10,135 nucleotides of DNA from assembly GCA_030590585.1 (NCBI GenBank), contig JAUUYD010000041.1, positions 1 to 10,135 of the forward strand, read 5' to 3'. The position numbers and the translations under genes were made by a program. Below are positions 1 to 6,734 of this stretch, piece by piece; position 1 is the first letter of the stretch; each line of letters opens with the position of its first letter. Below the pieces are notes generated by a model that saw only the letters and a program-made list of their open reading frames with translations, had not been told where the DNA came from and made no database searches. The stretch comes from Spirochaeta sp. Lineage in GTDB: Bacteria > Spirochaetota > Spirochaetia > Spirochaetales_E > Spirochaetaceae_B.

Positions 1-746
1 AAACAACCACCATCGAGATGATGGAAGGAATCCTGACACCGACCACAGGCCAAACATTGTTTCGCGGCCGAACCATCGGTCCACATTTTCACGAGAAGGT
101 TGGTATTCAGTTCCAGAGCACCGCCTTGCAGGATTTCATTACCGTTGACGAAACTCTCAAGCTGTTCTCTGCACTCTACTCCACTCATCGCGATCCTGAA
201 GAAATTATCCAAATCTGCAGCCTCGAAGATATACTCAAGCAGGATAATCGTAAACTCTCTGGTGGACAAAGACAGCGTCTACTGCTGGCTCTGGCACTGG
301 TCAACGATCCGGAAATGGTTTTTCTGGACGAGCCCACCACCGGGTTGGACCCTCAGGCAAGGCGTAATTTCTGGTCCCTGATTGAGAAAATCAAGAACGA
401 AGGAAAAACAATCCTGCTTACCACTCACTATATGGAGGAAGCTGAATTACTCTGCGATGAAGTGGCAATAATGGATCACGGTCACATCATCGCCCGGGAT
501 ATTCCAAATAAACTCCTGGCAGAGAACTTCAACGGAGTGACTGTTAAACTGCCCTGGAAGAGCAATGAGAAGCTCCCGGATGGAGCAATACTGACGAATA
601 GTCATATAGAGATTCACACCCTGGATGTAGATGCAACACTTCATAATCTTATTCACAATGGAATAAATCTGAACGGATTGTCCATTCATTCACCCGATCT
701 GGAAGACCTCTTCCTGAAACTCACCGGCTCGTCTCTCAGAGCCTAA
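1..746 (+). CDS. ABC-2 type exporter ATP-binding protein, 5' truncated by the window
   Basis: This is the ATPase subunit of a DrrA/CcmA-type ABC exporter and acts on the cytoplasmic face of the membrane. The reading frame is open to the left edge (first full codon at 3). Its first residues, TTTIEMMEGIL, are what normally follow the Lys of the Walker A motif, so only the N-terminal part up to that Lys is missing and the ATG at 18 is internal. Also visible are a Q-loop (VGIQFQST), the signature LSGGQRQR, Walker B with D-loop (VFLDEPTTGLDPQ) and an H-loop His (LLTTHYMEEAE). The ending LEDLFLKLTG is typical of this group. The permease gene starts 17 bp downstream, so the two form an operon. The substrate cannot be read from the sequence; drug, lipid and polysaccharide exporters all share this ATPase type. 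Confidence 0.95.
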   Translation, partial: TTTIEMMEGILTPTTGQTLFRGRTIGPHFHEKVGIQFQSTALQDFITVDETLKLFSALYSTHRDPEEIIQICSLEDILKQDNRKLSGGQRQRLLLALALVNDPEMVFLDEPTTGLDPQARRNFWSLIEKIKNEGKTILLTTHYMEEAELLCDEVAIMDHGHIIARDIPNKLLAENFNGVTVKLPWKSNEKLPDGAILTNSHIEIHTLDVDATLHNLIHNGINLNGLSIHSPDLEDLFLKLTGSSLRA

Positions 747-763
747 AAAGAGGAGATTCGATT

Positions 764-1756
764 ATGCGTAAATTTGCAGCACTCATGCACGCCCGAAACA
801 TGGAATTCGTCAGAGATAGAGGCAATCTTTTCTGGAATCTTCTCTTTCCGGTTTTTCTGGTTTTCGGTTTCTCTTTTGCTTTTTCCGGGGGAGAAGACAC
901 TCTCTTCAAAGTTGGTGTATTAGGCAGTCAGAATTCAGCCGGAGGATTCCTTCAGGAGCCCTATCTGGAGAATATTCCTTATGAAAACGCTGCGACCGCT
1001 CTGGATAAACTCAGACATCATCAGCTGGATATGGTAATCGATTTTCAAAATATGGATTATTACATAAATGATGATTCAGCAAAAGGAAGCGTTGTAGAAA
1101 ACCTGTTTAACTCTTCAGCTGAACCAGGTTTTATTCGGCAGGAAGTTAGCGGAGAGCCGATACGTTATGTGGATTGGTTTGTACCAGGTGTTATCGGCAT
1201 GAATATGATGTTTTCCTGCATCTTCGGCGTGGGTTGGGTTATCGTTCGATATCGAAAAAACGGTGTCCTGAAAAGGCTCAAAGCGACACCTGTCCGGGCG
1301 TTGGAGTTTGTCTCCGCTCAACTGGTTTCCAGATTGTTCATAGTGCTGCTTACATCAATAGTGGTATTCGCCGGAACAAATATATTTCTGAAGTTCCTGA
1401 TGGAAGGCTCCTACCTGAATCTCATCCTGGTAACAGCCGTCGCAACTATCTGCATGATTTCTCTGGGATTGGTTTTCGCTGCCCGCATTAAAAGCGAGGA
1501 ACTTGCCAATGGACTGATGAATCTGGTTCTCTGGCCAATGATGGCATTTTCCGGAGTCTTTTTCTCCCTGGAGGGAACACCGTTATTACTTCAGAAATTA
1601 TCACGGATATTCCCGCTTACACATTATATTGAGGCAGCACGTGCCATCATGCTTGATGGTGCGGGAATAGTGGAAATCCTTCCGAATCTGATAGTTCTCA
1701 TCGGTATGTCGGCACTCTTCATGCTTGTGAGTTCCCTGATGTTCAAATGGGAATGA
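764..1756 (+). CDS. ABC-2 type transporter permease
   Basis: This 330-residue protein is the membrane subunit paired with the ATPase just upstream. The start is the ATG at 764, with an AGGAG ribosome binding site at 751-755, 8 nt before it. The topology is that of an ABC2_membrane_3/DrrB-like permease. There is a cytoplasmic N-terminus and a first membrane helix near residues 24-42, then a soluble external loop of about 95 residues. About five more hydrophobic segments follow (roughly 139-160, 183-206, 215-241, 250-270 and 303-326). The conserved permease feature after the second helix, RYRKNGVLKRLKATPV, is a cytoplasmic coupling-helix-like stretch seen in this family. The transported compound is unknown. 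The location about 2 kb from a lipid or polyketide-type cluster allows export of that product but does not show it. Confidence 0.93.
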   Translation: MRKFAALMHARNMEFVRDRGNLFWNLLFPVFLVFGFSFAFSGGEDTLFKVGVLGSQNSAGGFLQEPYLENIPYENAATALDKLRHHQLDMVIDFQNMDYYINDDSAKGSVVENLFNSSAEPGFIRQEVSGEPIRYVDWFVPGVIGMNMMFSCIFGVGWVIVRYRKNGVLKRLKATPVRALEFVSAQLVSRLFIVLLTSIVVFAGTNIFLKFLMEGSYLNLILVTAVATICMISLGLVFAARIKSEELANGLMNLVLWPMMAFSGVFFSLEGTPLLLQKLSRIFPLTHYIEAARAIMLDGAGIVEILPNLIVLIGMSALFMLVSSLMFKWE

Positions 1757-1778
1757 TGATTTTACGCCTTTATAAAAA

Positions 1779-1807
1779 TTGACATACACATCCACCGGAC
1801 CTACGAT
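1779..1807 (+). promoter_or_regulatory. Likely sigma-70 promoter for the CBS-ACT gene
   Basis: A perfect -35 box TTGACA (1779-1784) is followed by exactly 17 bp and the -10 hexamer TACGAT (1802-1807, 4 of 6 to TATAAT). It lies in the 88-bp gap between the permease stop and the CBS-ACT start. Transcription would begin near 1814, leaving a leader of about 30 nt. No rho-independent terminator is visible between the permease and this promoter, so read-through from the ABC operon is also possible. Confidence 0.6.
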
Positions 1808-1828
1808 GAAGCAATGATTGCATTAATT

Positions 1829-1834
1829 GAGGAG
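1829..1834 (+). promoter_or_regulatory. Ribosome binding site deciding the CBS-ACT start
   Basis: GAGGAG sits 10 nt before the ATG at 1845. An in-frame TTG at 1827 would give six more residues, but it overlaps this ribosome binding site and has none of its own. ATG 1845 is therefore the better start. Confidence 0.7.
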
Positions 1835-1844
1835 TAAAATAGCC

Positions 1845-2489
1845 ATGAATGTGAGCGACCGAATGACAAAGAACCCCTTTACCGTGAAGAAATCCGATTC
1901 GGTTACCGATGCCAGAGAAATCATGAAAAGGGAAAAGATTCACAGGCTTCCCGTCATCAATAAGAAAGGCGGCCTCATCGGTATTATCACGGAAAAGGAT
2001 ATACTGTACACCTCACCCTCTCCTGCCAGCACTCTGGATGTCTGGGAAATGACATCTCTTCTTTCCAAGCTTGAAGTCGGATCTGTAATGACCACTGACG
2101 CCGTATCCTGTACTTCTGATACGCCGGTGGAGGAAGCCGCCCGTTTACTGTCGGATAACGATATCGGCGGACTCCCGGTAGTGGACAACGATGTTCTCAC
2201 AGGAATCATAACTGAATCCGATATTTTTGAGATTTTTATCGAACTCTTCGCCAGCCGGGAAAAGGGACTCAGGCTGACAGCATTACTGCCCAATGTTGCC
2301 GGTGAACTGGCCAATCTCGCCGGAGCCATCAAGGATGCAGGGGGGGATATCCTGGCATTCGGTTCGGTTCGCGGAGAGAATCCCACCAACAAGCTGGGCA
2401 TCATAAAAGTTGCCGGTCTGGATCGGGAAGTTCTATTGAGGGTTGTTGATCCTTTTGTCCAGGAAATCAGGGATTTACGGGAACTGTAG
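1845..2489 (+). CDS. CBS-pair and ACT-like domain protein (AcuB-type)
   Basis: This 214-residue soluble protein has two CBS motifs and a C-terminal ACT-like domain. CBS1 spans about residues 3-57 (opening VSDRMTKNPFTV, with HRLPVINKKGGLIGIITEKDIL). CBS2 spans about 77-132 (VGSVMTTDAVSC, IGGLPVVDNDVLTGIITESDI). The ACT-like region from about 140 begins GLRLTALLPNVAGELANLAGAI, a normal ACT opening. CBS pairs of this kind bind adenine nucleotides and ACT domains bind small ligands, often amino acids, so a sensory or regulatory role is likely, but no output domain is present. The architecture matches proteins annotated as AcuB-like, but acetoin-related function should not be assumed because no acetoin genes are nearby. 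It appears to be transcribed alone from the promoter at 1779-1807. Confidence 0.9.
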   Translation: MNVSDRMTKNPFTVKKSDSVTDAREIMKREKIHRLPVINKKGGLIGIITEKDILYTSPSPASTLDVWEMTSLLSKLEVGSVMTTDAVSCTSDTPVEEAARLLSDNDIGGLPVVDNDVLTGIITESDIFEIFIELFASREKGLRLTALLPNVAGELANLAGAIKDAGGDILAFGSVRGENPTNKLGIIKVAGLDREVLLRVVDPFVQEIRDLREL

Positions 2490-2571
2490 AACTACATCAG
2501 TCTCCCATTCCCATCAATGATGATGTATACTTGGCTTGGAAAATGAATCAGATGGCAGAGTTCTTATATCC

Positions 2572-3009
2572 ATGACCCCGCAAAAATATCGATGCCCGCA
2601 TTGTGGAAAGATGGTTACCTTCGGTGAACACTTCTGCATTATAAACGGTACAAATGATGAGCCCGCTGCAGAATCCCACCCCTCGGGTTCTTCCAGCAGG
2701 TGGAAAAGAATCGGAGTCATCATTGTTGTGGCAACTCTAACCGGCGGGATGCTCTGGCCTTTCCTGGGAATCTATGCGCTTTTCGTTGGACTGATAATAT
2801 TGGTCGTTATCGCATTAGTCCTTTCAACAATCACCCGATCGCAGAATAACGGCGGCCAGTATTATAAGAAACTATTATCCATGGTCGGCAGGCAGAAAGA
2901 TGTCGCTGAGCGGCTGATTGCCGGCGAAGAAAGAAAACACCCATCAATGACCCGTGCCGAGTGTATACGCCGTGTTCATGATCAGCTGGAATACGAACGA
3001 CGGCGGTAG
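2572..3009 (+). CDS. Small zinc-ribbon membrane protein of unknown function
   Basis: I do not recognise this 145-residue protein. It opens with a half zinc-ribbon-like motif, YRCPHCGKMVTFGEHFC (Cys8, Cys11, Cys22, with His20 between as a possible fourth ligand). A polar Ser/Pro-rich linker follows, then a long hydrophobic stretch at about residues 47-87, broken near a Pro and long enough for two membrane helices. The tail of about 58 residues is basic and charged (RAECIRRVHDQLEYERRR at the end). I take the ATG at 2572 because it directly precedes the cysteine motif. An in-frame TTG at 2536 would add 12 residues, and neither start has a good ribosome binding site. A TATACT hexamer at 2526-2531 could be a -10 box but lacks a clear -35. 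The gene converges on the phosphopantetheinyl transferase with a 15-bp gap. Confidence 0.75.
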   Translation: MTPQKYRCPHCGKMVTFGEHFCIINGTNDEPAAESHPSGSSSRWKRIGVIIVVATLTGGMLWPFLGIYALFVGLIILVVIALVLSTITRSQNNGGQYYKKLLSMVGRQKDVAERLIAGEERKHPSMTRAECIRRVHDQLEYERRR

Positions 3010-3024
3010 TCAACCGGAATCGTG

Positions 3025-3657
3025 TTATGTACCGGTGTTGGTCATGTCCTGCAGAAACACCGGTTCGGGCGGTTCTACCCCATCCGGAACGGCTAGAGCG
3101 AATCCACCTCCCATTCGAAGGGATGCGTAGACATACCGGTTTTCCAGCTCGATCCAGCATCCCTCTGCATTCCGGCCCAGCTTATCGACAACCCTCAGTA
3201 AAATACCGAACCAGATTGACGAACCCTCCTGCTTTACCAGTGCTTCCTTAACAGCCCAATATACCGACACAGGGAAGCGATCAGAATCCCGGGCCAACAC
3301 TTCCAATTCTTCCGGAGTGAAAACGGCATCCAGAGCTCTTCTTCTCATCCCGGTATCGATTGGCCCCTGCATATCGACTCCGATATCACCAAGGTTGGTT
3401 ACCGCAAGAGCGAAGGAATCTCCGTCATTGCTAAGGTTAAAGCAGATCTTTCCAGTCTTCGTAGATTCGGGTTTACCAAAGCGCCCGAAATGGATATCTT
3501 CGATCGTCATGTGGAAACCGTATCGAGTTAAGACATCGATGAGAATCCTCGGACCCGGTCTTCCCTCAATCTGTCCATTCCAGACATGCAGGAACGGATA
3601 TTTGTCAGATAATCTTGACCTAATACCATTATTGTCATTTACTTGAACCAACATCAT
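3025..3657 (-). CDS. Sfp-type 4'-phosphopantetheinyl transferase
   Basis: The enzyme should move phosphopantetheine from CoA to the active serine of a carrier protein, most likely the ACP encoded at 6735-6980. In order, the 210 residues show a short N-terminal half, GRFGKP (residues 58-63, as in the EYGKP of Sfp), FNLSNDG (73-79), IGVDMQ (92-97) and the family core YWAVKEALVKQEG (133-145). Asp95 and Glu138 match magnesium ligands. Gln97 stands where Sfp has Glu, and Asn77 stands where most relatives have His (N-[IL]-S-H). The protein is about 15 residues shorter than Sfp. I chose the ATG pair at 3657/3654. The open frame extends to 3822, but that part lies entirely opposite the ketosynthase gene and has no family similarity. 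No clear ribosome binding site precedes the start. The gene is divergent from the ketosynthase, with 19 bp between start codons. Confidence 0.88.
   Translation of the reverse strand: MMLVQVNDNNGIRSRLSDKYPFLHVWNGQIEGRPGPRILIDVLTRYGFHMTIEDIHFGRFGKPESTKTGKICFNLSNDGDSFALAVTNLGDIGVDMQGPIDTGMRRRALDAVFTPEELEVLARDSDRFPVSVYWAVKEALVKQEGSSIWFGILLRVVDKLGRNAEGCWIELENRYVYASLRMGGGFALAVPDGVEPPEPVFLQDMTNTGT
3615..3643 (+). promoter_or_regulatory. Candidate promoter for the ketosynthase gene, inside the transferase coding region
   Basis: TTGACC (3615-3620, 5 of 6 to consensus) and TTTACT (3638-3643, 4 of 6) are separated by 17 bp, placing a start of transcription near 3650. That is about 27 nt before the ketosynthase ATG. 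It overlaps the first codons of the divergent phosphopantetheinyl transferase, because the gap between the two genes is too short to hold a promoter. No equally good promoter for the transferase was found on the other strand. Confidence 0.4.
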
Positions 3658-3676
3658 GATGAGAAAAGGATAAACG

Positions 3677-4945
3677 ATGAAACATAATCCTGTGAATCCC
3701 GACGAACGACGTATTGTTATAACTGGACTTGGAACCGTTAATCCCCTTGGGAATACTGTACGTGAATACTGGGACAATCTTAAGATAGGCCGTTCAGGCA
3801 TAAGAACAATCCGAAACACCAAATTTCACGACTATTATATCCGCATCGGCGGTGAAGTGGATTTCCCTGAAAATATCAGGGACTATTTTTTACAACCCAA
3901 GATGATCAAACGACTGGATCGTTACATCATTATGGCTCATATCGCCGGTGTACAGGCTCTAAGAGATTCAGGTTTGGATATCGATGGCATCGGAGAGCGC
4001 TGCGGTGCCATCATCGGTTCCGGAGCCGGCGGGATTCAGGCCCATCAGGATGCTTCCAATCTCATTTATGAAAACAAAATGAGCGAGGTACCGCCATCTT
4101 ACATCATCAGTTGTATACCCAGTACTGGAACGGCATACTTCGCCAAGGAAGCCGGTTTGAAGGGTCCTTCCTTTTCCATCAGTTCCGCCTGCTCCACCAG
4201 CAATCATGCTTTCGGCCAGGCCTGTTCCTTCATAAAATCCGGGATGGCCGATGTGATGTTCGCCGGAGGCTCGGAATCGGCTGTAAACGAGATTGGACTC
4301 ACATGCTTCGGAAATATTTCGGCCCTCGCTGAACGTAACGATGAACCGGAGAAGGCAAGTCGCCCCTTCGATGTTGATCGAAACGGATTCGTCCTTGGAG
4401 AGGGCGCCGCTGTCCTCTGTCTGGAAGAGATGGAATTTGCCCGAAATCGTGGTGCTCATATATACGGTGAGATTGGCGGATTCGGGTTTACCAGTGACGC
4501 CTACGATCTGGTTGCTCCCCATCCCGAGGCTGATGGCGCCGTACGGGCCATAAGGCAGGCCCTGGAGATGTCGGGACTGGAACCGGAGGATATCGATCTG
4601 GTGAACGCCCACGGAACGGCGACGCCTATCGGGGATAAAATCGAAAGTATTGCCATTAATACCGCTCTGGGGGAATACGGCAGCCGGGTTCCGGTTCACA
4701 GCACCAAGTCCATGACAGGACATCTGCTCGGCGGTGCCAGCGCGATAGAAGCCGTCGCAGCCATCATGGCTTTCGAGGAAAACGCCGTTCACGCCACCAT
4801 CAACCATGAAAAGATGGATCCGGAGATCAATCTGAATGTCATCACCAAACCAATGGACGGATCGTCGGTAAACAATGTGCTGTCGAATGCCTTCGGTTTC
4901 GGCGGGATGAATGCGGTGGTAATTTTCAAGCGATACAAGGATTAA
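3677..4945 (+). CDS. Beta-ketoacyl-ACP synthase, FabF (KAS II) type
   Basis: This 422-residue thiolase-fold condensing enzyme joins malonyl-ACP to an acyl chain. The catalytic set is complete: Cys172 in ISSACSTSN, His312 in NAHGTATPIGDK, and Lys344 and His349 in STKSMTGHLLGG. The family motif RPFDVDRNGFVLGEGA is present, and the ending SNAFGFGGMNAV is normal. An active cysteine means it is an elongating or loading KS, not a decarboxylating KS0 (Ser for Cys) of the PksF kind. The ATG at 3677 has AAAAGGA 6 nt upstream. The protein begins about ten residues before the usual RIVITGLG start, which is unremarkable. It is the only gene of the biosynthetic group on the + strand. Its TAA stop overlaps the stop of the dehydratase gene coming the other way. 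Its place among the carrier protein, dehydratase and HCS genes suggests it is dedicated to this pathway rather than to bulk fatty acid synthesis. Confidence 0.95.
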   Translation: MKHNPVNPDERRIVITGLGTVNPLGNTVREYWDNLKIGRSGIRTIRNTKFHDYYIRIGGEVDFPENIRDYFLQPKMIKRLDRYIIMAHIAGVQALRDSGLDIDGIGERCGAIIGSGAGGIQAHQDASNLIYENKMSEVPPSYIISCIPSTGTAYFAKEAGLKGPSFSISSACSTSNHAFGQACSFIKSGMADVMFAGGSESAVNEIGLTCFGNISALAERNDEPEKASRPFDVDRNGFVLGEGAAVLCLEEMEFARNRGAHIYGEIGGFGFTSDAYDLVAPHPEADGAVRAIRQALEMSGLEPEDIDLVNAHGTATPIGDKIESIAINTALGEYGSRVPVHSTKSMTGHLLGGASAIEAVAAIMAFEENAVHATINHEKMDPEINLNVITKPMDGSSVNNVLSNAFGFGGMNAVVIFKRYKD

Positions 4946-5466
4946 GGAAACGCCACCTCGAGTAGTGCGACGGTTGCAACCGTATCCCGAACCACTACTT
5001 GCCCCAGCACCTTGCCGAAAAAGGCGTCAAACTCGACGAGTTTCGCCAGGATTGTCATCTCGTCTCCCGGCCTGACTTCCGCCCTGAAATAGGCGCCGCA
5101 AACCCTGGTGGCACGGACATCAGGCGGCTGGACGTCAGATTCGATGGTATCGGTGTTCCTGCCGATGAAATGATGGAGGCAGAGGCCGAGCTGGCCGATG
5201 ATTTCGATCTGAAGAGAACCGGGATATACGGGATATCCCGGGAAATGACCGGAGAAAAGAGGAATGTCCGGTGATAAGTTCCTGATCCCGGCCAGAATAC
5301 CTTCCTCAGGATCCAGTGCGGTAATTCGGTCGATGAGTAGAAACGGATCTCGATGAGGGACAATCTTCTCAATGTCTTCCCTGGAGAAATTCAACCGGAC
5401 CGGTATATCTTCCGGTCTAGCTAAAAGCTTTCTTCGGTATGATTTGAGAAGACTGTCTTCATCCAC
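4942..5466 (-). CDS. FabZ-like beta-hydroxyacyl-ACP dehydratase (hotdog fold)
   Basis: This 174-residue protein should remove water from a 3-hydroxyacyl-ACP to give the enoyl-ACP. FabZ landmarks are IVPHRDPFLLIDRI (residues 35-48), the catalytic His74 in GHFPGYPVYPG and the catalytic Glu88 in LQIEIIGQ. It has about 27 extra N-terminal residues (charged, starting MDEDSLLKSYRRKLL) and a C-terminal part somewhat longer than E. coli FabZ. FabZ-like proteins in lipid and PKS clusters are often extended in this way. The start is a GTG at 5466, only 3 bp after the oxoamine synthase stop, with no strong ribosome binding site of its own, so translational coupling is likely. It is the last gene of the operon, and its TAA shares TTAA (4942-4945) with the ketosynthase stop. 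Thioesterase-like hotdog activity is less likely because both dehydratase residues are kept. Confidence 0.88.
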   Translation of the reverse strand: MDEDSLLKSYRRKLLARPEDIPVRLNFSREDIEKIVPHRDPFLLIDRITALDPEEGILAGIRNLSPDIPLFSGHFPGYPVYPGSLQIEIIGQLGLCLHHFIGRNTDTIESDVQPPDVRATRVCGAYFRAEVRPGDEMTILAKLVEFDAFFGKVLGQVVVRDTVATVALLEVAFP

Positions 5467-5469
5467 GAA

Positions 5470-6726
5470 TCAGTCGGCACCCTTGACGATGACGTCCTCT
5501 ATGATGTTGAGAGTCTCGTCCATTTCCTCCTGACTGAGCTGTGAGGATACGGAGATGCGGAATCGCCGTGCATGCGCGGGAACCGCTGGAAAATCCACCG
5601 GCTGAAGAAACAGGCCGCGTTTCTGCATTGCTCCGGCATAACCCATGAGTTTCTCCCCGGACGGACCGATTATGATGGGAATAACCTGAGATTCGCTGCC
5701 GCCCAGATCCAGGCCCATTCCATCGAGTCCTTCTTTCATATAAGAGACATTAGCCCAGAGAGTATCCCGCAGCGAGGAATCCCGGGTGGCTATTTCCAGG
5801 GCTTTTATCAGGCCGCCTGTTACGGCCGGTGACGGGGCGCAGGAAAAGTTCCAAGCCGAAGAATATCCTTTAAGATAACGGATGAGGGATTTGGAAGCAC
5901 AGACGAAACCGCCGACACCTCCAAAGGATTTGCTCAAGGTACCGAATGATACACCGATGCGGTCTTCCAGACCGAAATGTTCGGCCACTCCGCGCCCGTT
6001 CGCACCGAATATAAGCGTGGAATGAGCTTCATCGATATAAGAACCTGCGCCGTAGGCGTCGCAGAGATCGAGGATTTCCGGCAGTTTGGGAAGGTCCCCA
6101 TCCATTGAATAGACACCTTCCACAACCACAAGAATGCGCTTGCCTTTGGCCTTCTCCAGCATCATCTGAAGGCTGTCCATGTCATTATGATCGAAGAAAA
6201 GCATCCTGGCCCCGGACAGCGTCCCTCCGTCGACAAGACTTTTGTGGCACTTCTCATCCATGATGAGATAGTCACCTTTCCGCATAATGCCCTGAATGGC
6301 ACCAACGTTGGCTCCAAGGCCGCTGGAGTAGAGAAGACAGTCTTCTTTACCCTTGAATTCCGCCAGTTGCCTTGCGAATTCCACATGGATATCAAGCGTC
6401 CCGGAAAGCAGCGGCGCACCGGATGAGCCCAAACCGTATTTGTCCAGAGCCGCTTTTGACGCAGCTATCACCTCAGGATGGGTGGATAGGCCGAGATAAT
6501 TATACGAAGTGAGGTTAATCATCCGATGTTCTTTTCCGTCAAGGTTACTGAGTATCCTCGTCGACACCCGAGGGGCTTCGAGGAGTACCTGTTCAAAAAA
6601 ACTGAAGCCTTTTTGAACAGCCGGATGAGCCATCCACTCCTCAAAATCCGCCGGCGCTCCCAGAACATCGGGATTGTCGTTATAAAAGAAATCGGCCAGG
6701 CTGAAATTAAGGATATTATCGGGCAC
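5470..6726 (-). CDS. Alpha-oxoamine synthase (PLP-dependent; SPT/KBL/BioF family)
   Basis: This 418-residue fold-type I PLP enzyme should condense an acyl thioester with an amino acid, losing CO2 and giving an alpha-amino ketone. The PLP lysine is Lys266 in GTLSKSFGGVGG, with Asp232 and His235 in DEAHS. The His that stacks on PLP is His161 in DEKCHKS. The substrate-site motifs LTSYNYLGLS (72-81) and GLGSSGAPLLSGT (98-110) are intact. An N-terminal extension of about 55 residues precedes the catalytic domain (it includes FFEQVLLEAPRVSTRI). The first gene upstream encodes a carrier protein only 8 bp away, so an ACP-bound acyl donor is likely, as in ACP-linked oxoamine synthases such as the prodigiosin enzyme PigH. 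Biotin (BioF) and threonine (KBL) roles are unlikely because no bio or tdh genes adjoin. The amino acid used cannot be told. The GTG start at 6726 has AGGAG 5 nt upstream, overlapping the ACP stop codon. Confidence 0.9.
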   Translation of the reverse strand: MPDNILNFSLADFFYNDNPDVLGAPADFEEWMAHPAVQKGFSFFEQVLLEAPRVSTRILSNLDGKEHRMINLTSYNYLGLSTHPEVIAASKAALDKYGLGSSGAPLLSGTLDIHVEFARQLAEFKGKEDCLLYSSGLGANVGAIQGIMRKGDYLIMDEKCHKSLVDGGTLSGARMLFFDHNDMDSLQMMLEKAKGKRILVVVEGVYSMDGDLPKLPEILDLCDAYGAGSYIDEAHSTLIFGANGRGVAEHFGLEDRIGVSFGTLSKSFGGVGGFVCASKSLIRYLKGYSSAWNFSCAPSPAVTGGLIKALEIATRDSSLRDTLWANVSYMKEGLDGMGLDLGGSESQVIPIIIGPSGEKLMGYAGAMQKRGLFLQPVDFPAVPAHARRFRISVSSQLSQEEMDETLNIIEDVIVKGAD

Positions 6727-6734
6727 GCAATCTC

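Noticed and set aside
3031..3064. Inverted repeat ACCGGTGTT / AACACCGGT with a 16-nt spacer at the end of the transferase gene
   Set aside because: Nine-base arms with this spacing are expected about once by chance in the window. No T-run follows on either strand, so it is not a convincing terminator.
3658..3822. N-terminal extension of the phosphopantetheinyl transferase to an ATG at 3822
   Set aside because: The extra 55 residues are encoded opposite the start of the ketosynthase gene and have no similarity to Sfp-type proteins. The ATG pair at 3657/3654 fits the family length better.
3968..4807. 279-codon open frame on the - strand opposite the ketosynthase gene
   Set aside because: It lies wholly inside a gene with a full FabF motif set, has no recognisable motifs and is a shadow of codon bias. 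The same holds for long frames opposite the CBS-ACT gene (1940-2404) and opposite the reductase (7310-7819).
4970..4983. Perfect 14-bp palindrome ACGGTTGCAACCGT near the convergent stops
   Set aside because: About one perfect palindrome of this length is expected by chance in 10 kb. It has no loop, no T-run and lies in coding sequence, so neither terminator nor operator can be supported.
5219..5241. Inverted repeat CCGGGATAT / ATATCCCGG with a 5-nt spacer
   Set aside because: It comes from the repeated Tyr-Pro codons of the conserved GYPVYPG motif in the FabZ-like gene, so protein constraint explains it.
5470..6726. BioF or glycine C-acetyltransferase (KBL) assignment for the PLP enzyme
   Set aside because: Neither biotin genes nor threonine dehydrogenase adjoin, and the carrier protein context plus N-terminal extension point to a lipid or polyketide oxoamine synthase.
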